Assembly (NCBI RefSeq): GCF_002270355.1
Contig: NZ_NJFZ01000009.1
Coordinates: 124,001 to 188,000, forward strand
Length of the DNA: 64,000 nt
Source: Flectobacillus sp. BAB-3569
GTDB lineage: Bacteria; Bacteroidota; Bacteroidia; Cytophagales; Spirosomataceae
Direction of reading: 5' to 3'
The position numbers and the translations under genes were made by a program. Under the pieces are notes generated by a model. That model saw only the letters and a list, made by a program, of their open reading frames with translations. It made no database searches and was not told the DNA's origin. Below, one piece after another: positions 28,825 through 38,520 of this stretch (positions are counted from its first letter, which is position 1; each line of letters starts with the position of its first letter).

Positions 28825-29925
28825 CTATTGCAATTTTGATAAAACTTCTTCTTTATCGGGTGTTGCCTTGTTTGACCATTTACCTTTTACAGTACCATCT
28901 TTCAATAACCAAATAACAGGGTTAGCACGAGCAATGGTTTTTAGCACTTTAACATCAGCATTCAACACTACAACATCTAATTGATTTTGCTTGATAAAGT
29001 TTTGAGCGGCATCATCTGTCGAAGCGGTTACAAACCAAACCGTTACATCAGAGCCTTTTAGTCCTTGAATCAATTGTTTGATTTCTTCGATATGTCCTAA
29101 ATTGGCTTTTTCAACAAATGGGCTTACAATCATCAATTTCTTTCCGACAAAACTTTCTGCTTTGTAATCAACAGAATCACCTGTTCTGTAAAGGTTATAA
29201 TCTGTAATTCTAGCTTTGGCAGCATCCTCGTTCAACTGAATCATCTGTTTGAACTTCCAAGTTGTATCTGTTGGATACTCCATAAATTCTTGCTCTTTAC
29301 CACCTTTCTCCATGATATACTTAAACTTTGGAGCTTCAGCAGGCTTCATGTTATTCTTAATGTTTTCTCCGATGGCATAAGGTAAGCCGTCGTTTACTGG
29401 TAAATAATTAACAGCATACGTTCCTAACGCCAAGCAAAATACTAAAGATGCAGCTACCGCCCAACCTGTTTTTTTGTCAGCAAAAATATGACGTTGCCAC
29501 AGAATGATTAAAATAAAGAACATCAAAATCATGTCCTTGATAAACGAAGTCCAAGGTTTTAGTTTGATGGCTTCTCCAAAACAACCACAATCGGTTACTT
29601 TGTTAAAATAAGCAGAATAAAAAGTCAAAAAGCCAAAGAAAACAACAGTGGCTAATAATATCCATGAAGCACTTTTGAGTTTATATTGGACTAGTAAACA
29701 TACCCCCAACACCAATTCTAGCGTACACAAAAAGATAGATACATATAATGCCAAAGGTACCCAGAAATGCCAAAAGCCTGCCATCCAAGGAAAGTCAGTT
29801 GCGAATACATCGAAGTATTCTTCCAACTTGATTTCGGTACCAATTGGGTCGTTGAGTTTGATAAGTCCTGAAAAAATAAATATTACACCAACAAAGATTC
29901 GGGAAAAATGTGCGAGGAATTTCAT
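28825..29925 (-). CDS. BT_3928-type membrane protein: DoxX domain plus thioredoxin-like C terminus
   Basis: A 366-aa inner-membrane protein. Residues 1-185 contain a DoxX-like four-helix membrane domain (FLAHFSRIFVGVIFIFSGLIKLNDPIGTEIKLEEYF) with a Cys pair in FNKVTDCGCFGEAIKLKPW that resembles the MauE/DoxX redox type. Residues 210-366 form a soluble thioredoxin-like part lacking a CxxC (KKLMIVSPFVEKAN; VWFVTASTDDAAQNFIKQN; NPVIWLLKDGTVKGKWSNKATP). The family is conserved in Bacteroidota beside DUF1599 and folP, as here. A disulfide-related role is inferred, not shown. Confidence 0.85.
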   Translation of the reverse strand: MKFLAHFSRIFVGVIFIFSGLIKLNDPIGTEIKLEEYFDVFATDFPWMAGFWHFWVPLALYVSIFLCTLELVLGVCLLVQYKLKSASWILLATVVFFGFLTFYSAYFNKVTDCGCFGEAIKLKPWTSFIKDMILMFFILIILWQRHIFADKKTGWAVAASLVFCLALGTYAVNYLPVNDGLPYAIGENIKNNMKPAEAPKFKYIMEKGGKEQEFMEYPTDTTWKFKQMIQLNEDAAKARITDYNLYRTGDSVDYKAESFVGKKLMIVSPFVEKANLGHIEEIKQLIQGLKGSDVTVWFVTASTDDAAQNFIKQNQLDVVVLNADVKVLKTIARANPVIWLLKDGTVKGKWSNKATPDKEEVLSKLQ

Positions 29926-30256
29926 GATAGATAAAAAGGGGATTCTTGTATATTAGGGCTAAAATGTGAAATGTTAGTTTGGATAGAAAACTTTAAAACA
30001 ACCAAAAATATGCCATTTTTGAAAGTATAGCTAAATATACAAGTATTCAACCAAAATACATTTCAATTATTTTCTAGATGAAAGAACAAAATTAAGACAG
30101 CTCATTACATAAAACTGTTAATGAACTGTTAAAATGGAAATGAAAATGAGAAGATTATAGAGTTTTAAATAAGCGATAGTTAATAGTCTTGCTTTTGTAC
30201 AAATATTAAAATCACTTTCAAATTACACAATCTTCACATTTTCAAATTTACAGAAA
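29926..30256. other. Spacer between the DUF1599 gene and the DoxX-type gene
   Basis: A 331-bp A+T-rich stretch. I see no gene, hairpin or repeat that stands out; it presumably contains the promoter for the DoxX-type gene and aroK. Confidence 0.4.
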
Positions 30257-30816
30257 CTACTGCTGTTGTTGCTGTTGTTGAGCCATACCCATTTGGATAA
30301 GACAAAAAACTGCATAGTTCAACATATCCTGATAGTTGGCTTCAACACCTTCAGATACCAGTGTATGTCCTTGATTATCTTCGATTTGTTTAGTTCTGAA
30401 GATTTTCATCAAGATTAAATCTGTCATTGAGCTTACACGCATATCACGCCACGCCTCACCATAATCGTGATTTTTGTTTAATAACAAATTCAAGGTTTTA
30501 GTTACTTGTTCATCGTACAAATCACCTAATTCTTGCTCAGAGAACTCCATTTGTGATGAATTATCCAACTGCTTTTGAATCATCGCGATAATACAATAGT
30601 TGATGATGCCGATAAATTCACCTTCAATACCATCATCAATTTTCTGAACACCTTTTTCTTGAATAGAACGAATACGTTGTGCTTTAATAAAAATCTGGTC
30701 TGTCAGACTAGGCAAACGCAGAATACGCCAAGAGGTGCCATAATCTTTATTTTTTTCTGGAAAAGCTCTCTACAAATCGCAATTATTTGACGATACTCAA
30801 ATTCTGTTTTTGTCAT
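30257..30816 (-). pseudogene. DUF1599-family protein, frameshifted near the N terminus
   Basis: The intact C-terminal frame (30257-30715) is a DUF1599 protein: LPSLTDQIFIKAQRIRSIQE-type core, NKNHDYGEAWRDMRVSSMTDLILMKIFRTKQIE, ending in a Gln7 tail. The proper N terminus lies upstream in another frame, starting at 30816 (MTKTEFEYRQIIAICRELFQKK), and joins if the T7 run at 30750-30756 had one more base, giving the expected NKDYGTSWRILRLPSLTDQ. The family shows two copies of a K-DYG-x-W-R motif, one at each side of the break. I recall it being listed as nucleotide-modification associated, but the function is not established. Confidence 0.85.
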
Positions 30817-31003
30817 TTTTGGGAAAAATCTGTTGCTAAATATTTACCATTTATTGAATCTTAGCAGGGTACAGATAGGTTATCTATGTGAAACTGTTTT
30901 TGCAAAAATACCGCATTCAGTTCAAAATTCTAACAATATTCTTTTAATCAGCCTTAGAATCTAGTTTAAGGATACCATTGTGTGCCAAGTTTAGAATTGC
31001 TTT

Positions 31004-31011
31004 TATCTTTG
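31004..31011 (+). promoter_or_regulatory. -7 box (TATCTTTG) of folP
   Basis: TATCTTTG matches TAnnTTTG and lies 25 bp before the chosen ATG at 31036. A TTG at 30978-30980 could be the -33 element, with a long 23-bp gap. This supports the downstream ATG over the in-frame upstream start at 30982. Confidence 0.6.
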
Positions 31012-31035
31012 CACCATCAACTTTTATATGTGCGT

Positions 31036-31872
31036 ATGACTACTTTAATTAATTGCCGTGGCAAACTTATCGATCTTGCTCAACCTCGTGTCATGGGTAT
31101 TTTGAATATTACTCCTGATTCTTTTTTTGAAAGAAGTCGTGTACATACCGAAACGGAAATTTTGAATCAAGCAGAAAAAATGCTATCTGCTGGAGCCACT
31201 TTTTTGGATTTAGGTGGGCATTCTACTCGTCCAGGGGCAACGCCTGTATCGGAGGAGGAGGAAATCAAAAGAGTTTTGCCAGCCACAGAAATTATCCTCA
31301 AATATTTTCCCGAAGCATTAATTTCTATTGATACTTTCCGTTCTAATGTTGCCAAAGCTTGTGTAGAGGCTGGCGCCGTTATTGTCAATGATGTTTCAGG
31401 CGGTTTATTGGATGATAAAATGTATGAAACTGTCGCGAGTTTTGGCGATGTTCCCTACATCCTCATGCACATGCGTGGAACCATCGAAACCATGACGCAG
31501 TTGACGCAATATGATAATCTGGTGTTGGAGGTTTTGGATGAATTACAGCAAAAGGTAGCTCAGTTAAGAACCTTCAATCAACGTGATATTATCTTGGATT
31601 TGGGATTTGGTTTTGCCAAAAATCTGGATCAAAATTATGAATTGCTTAATCACCTACCTGACTTTGAAGTAATGAATTTACCGATGTTAGTTGGTGTTTC
31701 AAGAAAATCTATGATTTGGCGAAAATTAGATATTTTGGCCTCTGAGGCTCTAAACGGAACTACCGCACTCAACGTCGTCGCTCTAATGAAGGGCGCAAAT
31801 ATCCTAAGAGTACACGATGTAAAAGAGGCAATAGAGACCATTAGTTTGATTAAAGCTGTAAATGCGAGGTAA
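31036..31872 (+). CDS. folP: Dihydropteroate synthase
   Basis: Joins 6-hydroxymethyl-dihydropterin diphosphate to p-aminobenzoate in folate synthesis. Pterin-binding signatures are present: MGILNITPDSFF at 20-31, DLGGHSTRPGA at about 61-71, SIDTFRSNVAKA, VNDVSGG, and LDLGFGFAKN with VGVSRKSMI later. The FERSR after PDSFF replaces the usual FSDGG, as in other Bacteroidota. Length 278 aa is normal. It is divergent from the DUF1599 gene. The stop codon at 31870-31872 is the first triplet of a repeat element. Confidence 0.96.
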   Translation: MTTLINCRGKLIDLAQPRVMGILNITPDSFFERSRVHTETEILNQAEKMLSAGATFLDLGGHSTRPGATPVSEEEEIKRVLPATEIILKYFPEALISIDTFRSNVAKACVEAGAVIVNDVSGGLLDDKMYETVASFGDVPYILMHMRGTIETMTQLTQYDNLVLEVLDELQQKVAQLRTFNQRDIILDLGFGFAKNLDQNYELLNHLPDFEVMNLPMLVGVSRKSMIWRKLDILASEALNGTTALNVVALMKGANILRVHDVKEAIETISLIKAVNAR

Positions 31873-32145
31873 GTTAGTGAGCAAAATAAAATCTAATTTT
31901 TCTGTTTTAGGCACTAGGCAACAGGCACAAGGCAAAGTGTGTTAAAATATTTTTAAAAATCACAGACATACTTTTTTCCAAAGCCCACTGCCGAAAGCCG
32001 ATACCTGAAAGCCGAAAGCACAATCTTAAATTTTGAGCTTTTGGCTTTCAGCCCTGAGTATTCGTCAAATAGATATCTACCGTTACAAAAAAAACACTCT
32101 TTGCCTTGTGCCTGTTGCCTTTTCCCTAAAAGAATAAAAACTATT
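31870..32145. repeat. MITE-like composite palindromic element D1
   Basis: Starts with a 23-nt tip at 31870-31892 (TAAGTTAGTGAGC...), whose exact reverse complement ends the related copy at 45504-45526. An outer 22-bp perfect inverted repeat (31916-31937 with 32099-32120, GGCACAAGGC type) encloses an inner one (32005-32019 with 32037-32051, one mismatch, CTGAAAGCC type). Positions 31916-32034 align with 45389-45509 with only scattered differences. No open frame lies inside. Confidence 0.75.
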
Positions 32146-32149
32146 TATT

Positions 32150-32220
32150 TAGTTTTGTAATTAAAAATTTAGTTATAAATTCGAAGGGTAAATGTTATAA
32201 ACCTTATCACCCTTCGAATT
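32150..32220 (+). promoter_or_regulatory. Promoter box and leader hairpin of the TPR gene
   Basis: TAGTTTTG at 32150-32157 is a likely -7 box. It is followed by a perfect 12-bp inverted repeat, AATTCGAAGGGT (32178-32189) with ACCCTTCGAATT (32209-32220), loop 19 nt. The stem ends three bases before the ATG at 32224, so in RNA it would cover the initiation region; in DNA it could be an operator. Confidence 0.6.
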
Positions 32221-32223
32221 ACT

Positions 32224-33467
32224 ATGAAGAAACTCCTATTACTCCCTCTTTTTATTCTTCTACTTCATACCTTGACTATTGGTCAAAGTGGACAAAACTC
32301 TTGGCAAGAGTTGATTGCTAAAGGACAATATGCTAAGGCCACTCAGTTGTTATCGGCAAAAGAAGATACCCTTTCTCAAAATAATGTAATGACCTTGGCT
32401 TTTTGTCATCAAAAATTAGGACACCTTCCGCAAGCCAAAAAGTACTATTTGCAGTTACTGGAAAAAATCCCCAATCTCAAGAACTATTGATGAGCTTGGC
32501 TGGCATAGCAGACCGAGAATCAAATATCCCTCAAGCGCTAGGCTATTACCAAAAGCTTGTATCGCTCGATACTACCAATCATTTCTATCTGAAAGAAGTA
32601 GCAAGAAACCTTGTGAAACAAAGAAAAAATGAAGAAGGGATAGCTCTACTAGAAAAGGCTGTCAAATTAGATTCTTCTGATATTGATGCTTTGGCAGATA
32701 TTTCTAATCTTTTACTGAATGAAACCCAAGGAAGTAAAGCGATTAATTACATAAAAAAAGGAATGGAATTGGATAGTAATTCTATTAAAATGAGACAATT
32801 ACGGGCTAGGTATGCTTATCGTAATTTTGATTATGAACAAGTACGAAAAGATTTGAAGTACACCCTTTCAAAAGGTGATTCTTCCGTTTTGTATCAACGA
32901 TTATTGGCAACTTCCTATTTTTATTTGGATAGTTTGGCGCAGTCTATCTTTCTTTTTAATCGCTTGATAGAAAGGGGAGAGGATAACGAACTCGTTCGTG
33001 CAGGCTTTGGATATGCTTTATTAGCGGCTAAAGATCAAAATATGATTATCAAAGGAACACAAAATATGTTTACCGCAATTAAGCTTGGAACTTCAGAAAA
33101 GATTTCAGATTATCGTCTGGCTATTGCCGATGCTAACGTTCGATTGAAAGAATATAACTGGGCAGCAAAAGAATACAAGCATATTATTGATACTTATCAA
33201 CGTCCCAAGGCCATATTTAAACTAGCAGAACTTTATGAAAAGCATTTAAAAGATGCTGAATTAAGTAAAATCTATTACCAAGAATATGCTAGAACTTGTC
33301 AGTTAGAAAAGAGTAAGAAGAATATCGATTGTTCCAATCTAAATGTAGCCTTACAAAAACTCAATCTTGCGCCAGTCTCCAAAATCTATGCACAAGATGT
33401 AAAAGGAATTAAATCTGATTCATTAAGAATAGATACTGCAGATTCATTGCAAGTGGAGGATCATTAG
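32224..33467 (+). pseudogene. Secreted tetratricopeptide-repeat protein, frameshifted
   Basis: A protein-interaction scaffold of about 414 aa. The signal peptide (MKKLLLLPLFILLLHTLTIGQ) is followed by TPR units (GQYAKATQLLSAKEDTL; LGHLPQAKKYYLQLLEK; NIPQALGYYQKLVSLDTTN; NEEGIALLEKAVKLDSSD and more to about residue 340). The first frame stops at 32490, while the second continues to 33467. An A6 run at 32462-32467 needs one more base to read LLEKNPQSQELLMSLAGI continuously. Function beyond TPR binding is unknown. A tandem repeat array starts within 3 bp of its stop codon. Confidence 0.85.
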
Positions 33468-33469
33468 TG

Positions 33470-33775
33470 TTTCAGTGGCAAAGTGAACAGGCACAAAGGG
33501 ACAAAGGGTATTTCATTTTAGTGGTATAGTGAACAGGTGTAAAGGTACAAAGTGTTTGTTATTTCAGTGATAAAGAAATAGGCGTAAATGCACAAAGTGT
33601 TTGCTATGACAGGGGTATAGTGAACAGGCACAAAGGCATTAAGTGTTTGTTATGTCAGTGGTAAAGTGAACAGGCACCAATATATCAAGTGTTTGTTATT
33701 TCAGTGATAAAGAAATAGGTGTAAAGGCACAAAGTGTACAATGTTTTCACTTTGTGCCTTTGTGCCTTTACACTA
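33470..33775. repeat. Tandem array of six 45-46-bp units plus an inverted partial unit
   Basis: Unit phase points fall at 33474, 33520, 33566, 33611, 33657 and 33703, giving periods of 46, 46, 45, 46 and 46 bp. Each unit is a diverged copy of a CAGTGGTAAAGTGAACAGGC / GGCACAAAGTGTTTGTTA pattern. A reverse-complement partial copy (33748-33775) follows and includes the stop codon of the convergent acyltransferase. Units are contiguous with no unique spacers, so this is not a CRISPR array. Confidence 0.85.
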
Positions 33776-34621
33776 CTTATCCACTCTTTTATGCTTAAAC
33801 CTCCTATGTGACCAGAGCCAGTCGGATGGGTTTTCTTGGATTGATTTTTCTAGAGTTCTCGCATATATCTCAGTGATTTCCCCCAACTGATATTGATCAT
33901 AAGGACGTTCTACCAGTAGCGAATAATTTATGACATATCTTCCACGACGCTTACGTACCATTTCTCCATACAAAATGGGATAGTTAAAACTACGTGCCAT
34001 TTTTTCTGTGCCCAAGAAGAAATCAGTTTCTTGATGTAAAAAAGTAGTCCAATAAGCCAAATCTGGTGTTTCGGCAGCTTGGTCTGAGATAATCCCCACA
34101 ATACGAGGTTGCCCTTTCTTTTTCACCATTTCACGAAAAGTTTGCTTCATCGGAATGGGCGAAATATTAAAACGAGAACGAATGGTGTACATCAGTTTAT
34201 CAAAAAACGGGCTAGAAAGAGGTTTGTAAATCACATCAATAAGTACACCAGTCTGTGTAGTTCGAGGAGGTACAAGTTCCCAACAATTGATATGGCTCGA
34301 CATAATTAGCATCACCTCATTATTACGTAAGCATTCGTCAATCACCTCTTGCCCATTGATCTCCACCATTTTCTCTAAGTCTTTTACCGAAATTGTGAGT
34401 AATTTTAGGGACTCAACAATCACATCGCAGAGGTTATGATAAAAATCTTTCGCTAGTTTTTGATGCTCTTGGGATGTTTTTTCAGGAAATGAATTTTGTA
34501 TATTCATCAAAACAACCTTTTTCCTATACTTAATAATGTAAAAAGTTAGGAAAAATAGAAAATCTGAAAAACCGTACAAAAGTGGCATTGGAAGCCTAGA
34601 AAGCATTCTAAAAAACAACAT
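33773..34621 (-). CDS. Lauroyl/myristoyl-type acyltransferase (LpxL/HtrB-like)
   Basis: Predicted lipid A late acyltransferase at the inner membrane. An N-terminal hydrophobic segment (LLYGFSDFLFFLTFYIIKY) anchors it. The catalytic H-x4-E motif appears as SSHINCWE, followed by PLSSPFFDKLMYTIRSRFNISPIPMK, the GIISDQAAE segment and TEKMARSFNYPILYGEMVR. The 282-aa length and the end (ENPSDWLWSHRRFKHK) match the family. It is convergent with the TPR gene; its stop codon lies in the inverted partial repeat. Confidence 0.92.
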   Translation of the reverse strand: MLFFRMLSRLPMPLLYGFSDFLFFLTFYIIKYRKKVVLMNIQNSFPEKTSQEHQKLAKDFYHNLCDVIVESLKLLTISVKDLEKMVEINGQEVIDECLRNNEVMLIMSSHINCWELVPPRTTQTGVLIDVIYKPLSSPFFDKLMYTIRSRFNISPIPMKQTFREMVKKKGQPRIVGIISDQAAETPDLAYWTTFLHQETDFFLGTEKMARSFNYPILYGEMVRKRRGRYVINYSLLVERPYDQYQLGEITEIYARTLEKSIQENPSDWLWSHRRFKHKRVDK

Positions 34622-34826
34622 ATTAGAGATTTGATAAAAATCAGATTACTACTGAATTATGGTAGCGTAATTATTTTGGATAATACTCGAAATACTGAAT
34701 ATTTTAGAAACATAAATTCCAAATAAACATTGGTAAATTCTGTGAAAAAAGATTTTTTAACTTAAAAAATCGGCAAAAAGTTGCTTAATATTTGAAAAAT
34801 TACCCCAAATTCATTATTTTAGATAA

Positions 34827-35435
34827 ATGATTATTGATTTACATTATCTGCCAAGCCTAGAGTATTTTGCTTGCATTTTGCAGCACGATACCATTCAGAT
34901 AGAGGCTTACGAGTATTACGAAAAGCAAAGTTACCGAAATCGTTGTAAAATACTTGCTTCAAATAAAATTGATGTTCTTTCTGTTCCAGTACAAAATGGA
35001 AACTCGAAAATTATCGTTAAGGACATTAAGGTCGAGTACCATCAAGATTGGGTACGTCGTCATTGGGGAGCTATTTATTCTGCCTATGGGAAAGCACCAT
35101 TTTTTGAATACTATGCAGATTATTTTGCAAAAATATTTGAAAAGAAACCTGACTTTTTGTTCGATTTGAATATGGAGTTGCTGACAATTTGTCTTAAACT
35201 TTTGAAAGTCGAAAAAAAGATTATATTTACAGAAGAATACGAAAAAGTAGCTCAAAACGATTACAGAGGGCAAATACATCCGAAAAGGTCTTACAGCCAA
35301 AATAATATTTATGAGCCAATAATGTATCGTCAGAATTTTGGCAGTGATTTTGAGCCTAATTTGTCAATCCTCGACTTATTATTTTGTCAGGGAAATCAAG
35401 CCAGAAAGATACTTGAGCAATCAACTCTCAAATGA
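34827..35435 (+). CDS. WbqC-family protein
   Basis: A 202-aa soluble protein of the WbqC-like family (LHYLPSLEYFACILQHDTIQIEAYEYYEKQSYRNRCKI; LSVPVQNGNSKIIVKDIKVEYHQDWVRRHWGAIYSAYGKAPFFEYY). Members are often found with O-antigen genes or alone in Bacteroidota; the reaction is not established. It sits between the acyltransferase (divergent, possible link to surface lipids) and clpC (same strand, 95 bp downstream). Confidence 0.88.
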   Translation: MIIDLHYLPSLEYFACILQHDTIQIEAYEYYEKQSYRNRCKILASNKIDVLSVPVQNGNSKIIVKDIKVEYHQDWVRRHWGAIYSAYGKAPFFEYYADYFAKIFEKKPDFLFDLNMELLTICLKLLKVEKKIIFTEEYEKVAQNDYRGQIHPKRSYSQNNIYEPIMYRQNFGSDFEPNLSILDLLFCQGNQARKILEQSTLK

Positions 35436-35530
35436 ACAAACTTGGCGAATTTAGTGTTATTTAGGTAGTTTGGAAGTCTCAGTTGTCATTGCTTTTAAAC
35501 TATGAACCAGAAAAACAGAAACTCTTTCGC

Positions 35531-38077
35531 ATGGAGGCAAAATTTTCAAACAGAGTTAAGGAGGTAATCTCTCTAGCCCGCGAAGAAGCGATCAGGTTAG
35601 GACATGATTACATAGGCACGGAACACCTCGTTTTGGGTATGATTCGTGAAGGCGAAGGAATTGCACTCGAATTAATCAAGAAGTGTGGGGTAAATCTCGA
35701 AGACCTACGTATTACCATCGAAAAAGCTACTCAAGGAGTGGCTCGCTCTAATTACACCATTAAAAACAAACAGGATATCCCTTTGTCTCGTCAAGCAGAG
35801 AAAGTCCTTCGTGTGACTTACCTAGAAGCACGTATATTTAAAACGAATCTTGTTGGAACTGAGCACCTGTTGATGGCGATTCTCAGAGATGAGGACAACT
35901 TGGCTCGCCAAATTTTGGAAAAGTTCCAAATTAACTATGATATGATTAAGGACATGGTCGAATATCAATCTAACCCAAATATCAAATCGGGACCGTCTGA
36001 TACAGATGATAACGATGATGACGCAAGATCTTTTGCGAGTGGCTCGGGCATGGGTAGTGGTGCAACGGCTAATAAGGGAGCAGAGAAATCTAAAACTCCA
36101 GTATTGGACAACTTCGGTCGTGACCTTACCAAAATTGCTGAAGCAGGAAAATTAGACCCAATTGTAGGTCGTGAAAAAGAAATCGAACGTGTAGCTCAAA
36201 TCTTGTCTCGCCGTAAAAAGAACAATCCAATCTTGATTGGTGAGCCAGGGGTAGGTAAAACGGCTATCGCTGAAGGTTTGGCGCTTCGTATCGTTCAGAA
36301 AAAAGTATCTCGTGTGCTTTTTGGTAAACGTGTTGTTACTCTTGACTTGGCTTCTTTAGTGGCTGGCACAAAATACCGTGGTCAGTTCGAAGAGCGTATG
36401 AAGGCGGTAATGAACGAACTTGAAAAGTCTCCAGATGTAATCTTATTTATCGATGAGCTTCATACAATCGTTGGAGCTGGCGGTGCATCAGGTTCTTTGG
36501 ATGCTTCAAATATGTTTAAGCCAGCTTTAGCTCGTGGCGATATCCAAGTTATCGGTGCAACTACCTTAGATGAATATCGTCAATATATAGAGAAAGATGG
36601 TGCCTTGGCTCGTCGTTTCCAAACTGTAATGGTTGATGCCACTACGGTAGAAGAAACTATCGAAATTTTGAATAACATCAAAGACAAATACGAAGATCAC
36701 CACCACGTAACATACACTCCAGAAGCTATTGAGCAAGCGGTTAAGCTGTCAGAACGTTATATTTCTGACCGTTTCTTGCCAGACAAGGCTATTGATGTGT
36801 TAGATGAAGTGGGTGCTCGCGTACATATCTCAAATATTACAGTACCTGATGATATTGTGCAGTTAGAAGGAGCTATCGAAAATATCAAGAAGGAGAAAAA
36901 TGCGGTAGTTAAATCTCAAAAATACGAGGAGGCTGCTCAGTTGCGCGACCGTGAAAAACGTTTGTTGGAGCAATTAGACAAAGCTAAACGTGATTGGGAA
37001 GAAGACACCAAACGTCGTCGTTACACAGTGGCTGAAGAAAGTGTAGCAGAAGTAATTGCACAAATGACTGGTATTCCAGTAAGTCGTGTTGCTGCTACTG
37101 AAGGTCAGAAATTGTTGAACATGAACGAGGAATTGAAAGGTAAAGTTATCGGTCAAGACCAAGCGATTGTGAAGTTGGTGAAAGCTATTCAACGTACTCG
37201 TGTAGGTTTGAAAGATCCGAAAAAACCAATCGGTTCATTCATTTTCCTAGGACCTACAGGTGTTGGTAAAACTGAATTAGCGAAAGTCCTAGCTGGATAT
37301 TTGTTCGATAAAGAAGACGCTCTTATTCGTATCGATATGAGTGAGTACATGGAGAAATTCAGTGTGTCTCGCCTAATCGGAGCGCCTCCAGGATACGTTG
37401 GTTATGAAGAAGGTGGTCAATTGACTGAGAAAATCCGTCGTAAGCCTTATGCTGTTGTATTATTGGATGAAATCGAAAAAGCTCACCCAGATGTATTCAA
37501 CTTGTTGTTGCAGGTTTTGGATGATGGTATCTTAACAGATGGTTTGGGTCGTAGAGTAGACTTCCGTAACACAATCATCATCATGACGTCAAATATTGGT
37601 GCTCGTGATTTGAAAGACTTCGGAACAGGTATTGGTTTCTCAACAAAATCTAAAGCAGATAGCTTAGACGAAACTGTAAAAGGAACTATCCAAAATGCTT
37701 TAAGAAAAGCATTCTCTCCAGAGTTCTTAAACCGTTTGGATGATGTAATCGTGTTCAATTCACTTGAGCGTGAACATATCCATTCAATTATTGATTTAAT
37801 GTTGAAAAAATTGTTTACAAGAATTTCAGCATTGGGTTATACTGTGGAGTTGACCGAAAAGGCAAAAGATTTCATAGCAGAAAAAGGATATGACCAACAA
37901 TATGGTGCTCGTCCTTTGAACCGTGCAATCCAGCGTTATTTAGAAGATCCTGTAGCTGAAGAAATTCTGAAAGGTGATTTAGCCGAAGGCGATGTTATCT
38001 TGGCTGATTATTCTGGTGAAGGAGATTCTCTAACATTGACTCGTACTTCTGCGGCGGCACCTGCAACAGAAGAATAA
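35531..38077 (+). CDS. clpC: ATP-dependent Clp protease ATP-binding subunit ClpC
   Basis: AAA+ unfoldase that feeds substrates to ClpP. Start chosen at 35531 ([20 protein letters not shown]), because the in-frame extension upstream to 35483 is not conserved-looking. Domains: double Clp_N repeat 1-145, a Gly/Asp linker, AAA-1 with Walker A GEPGVGKT at 237-244 and FIDELHT, a central coiled region with a UVR-like segment ([19 protein letters not shown]), and AAA-2 with Walker A GPTGVGKT at 574-581, then the C-terminal D2-small domain. Length 848 aa is normal. It ends at an intrinsic terminator. Confidence 0.97.
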   Translation: MEAKFSNRVKEVISLAREEAIRLGHDYIGTEHLVLGMIREGEGIALELIKKCGVNLEDLRITIEKATQGVARSNYTIKNKQDIPLSRQAEKVLRVTYLEARIFKTNLVGTEHLLMAILRDEDNLARQILEKFQINYDMIKDMVEYQSNPNIKSGPSDTDDNDDDARSFASGSGMGSGATANKGAEKSKTPVLDNFGRDLTKIAEAGKLDPIVGREKEIERVAQILSRRKKNNPILIGEPGVGKTAIAEGLALRIVQKKVSRVLFGKRVVTLDLASLVAGTKYRGQFEERMKAVMNELEKSPDVILFIDELHTIVGAGGASGSLDASNMFKPALARGDIQVIGATTLDEYRQYIEKDGALARRFQTVMVDATTVEETIEILNNIKDKYEDHHHVTYTPEAIEQAVKLSERYISDRFLPDKAIDVLDEVGARVHISNITVPDDIVQLEGAIENIKKEKNAVVKSQKYEEAAQLRDREKRLLEQLDKAKRDWEEDTKRRRYTVAEESVAEVIAQMTGIPVSRVAATEGQKLLNMNEELKGKVIGQDQAIVKLVKAIQRTRVGLKDPKKPIGSFIFLGPTGVGKTELAKVLAGYLFDKEDALIRIDMSEYMEKFSVSRLIGAPPGYVGYEEGGQLTEKIRRKPYAVVLLDEIEKAHPDVFNLLLQVLDDGILTDGLGRRVDFRNTIIIMTSNIGARDLKDFGTGIGFSTKSKADSLDETVKGTIQNALRKAFSPEFLNRLDDVIVFNSLEREHIHSIIDLMLKKLFTRISALGYTVELTEKAKDFIAEKGYDQQYGARPLNRAIQRYLEDPVAEEILKGDLAEGDVILADYSGEGDSLTLTRTSAAAPATEE

Positions 38078-38093
38078 AATAAGTACGCTATTA

Positions 38094-38129
38094 AAAAGAG
38101 AGCTTGGAGAAAACTAAGCTCTCTTTTTT
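38094..38129 (+). terminator. Intrinsic terminator of clpC
   Basis: AAGAGAGCTT pairs with AAGCTCTCTT across a 10-nt loop, followed by a T run. Confidence 0.9.
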
Positions 38130-38185
38130 GTTTATGGATGTAGCATAATGGAATATAACATCAAAAACATGAACCATCCCTAATT

Positions 38186-38470
38186 TAGCGATTGAGTGAT
38201 TATGTGAAAATTTGTATTCAATCAGTAGAGACGCAATGATTGTGTCTTAAGTTATTCATAACTAGGATAGTAGCATCAAAAAAGCGGTCGAAAACATATT
38301 TTTCGACCGCTTTTTTGATAAAAACTTCGAGAATAATCCCAATCCTGATAATTCGGGATGACTTATGTTTGATGATACCATGCTAGATTTTAACTCAGCA
38401 TAGGACTAAAATATGTATTCACATAATCACTCATTCTCTCAATCAGTCAATCACTAAATTAGGGGGTGAC
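38186..38470. repeat. Composite intergenic repeat, locus C (GCGGTC hairpin family)
   Basis: Holds the modules of locus A, partly inverted: GCGATTGAGTGATT at 38188-38201 (inverted CACTCAATCA type), GTAGAGACGCAATGATTGTGTCT at about 38225-38247 (inverted AGACGCAAT palindrome), a perfect 20-bp stem (38275-38294 with 38300-38319, 5-nt loop, core AAAAAAGCGGTC), GGGATGACTTATGTTTGATGATA after it, CACTCATTCTCTCAATCA at 38427-38444, and a second GGGGGTGACTCATG. No gene lies in the 443-bp spacer. Confidence 0.75.
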
Positions 38471-38520
38471 TCATGTTCAATTCCTTTGAATTTAGAGTAA
38501 AGAATCCTTTCAGATGGAGC

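Noticed and set aside
33470-33775. CRISPR array
   Set aside because: Units are contiguous 45-46-bp diverged copies with no unique spacers, and no cas genes are nearby.
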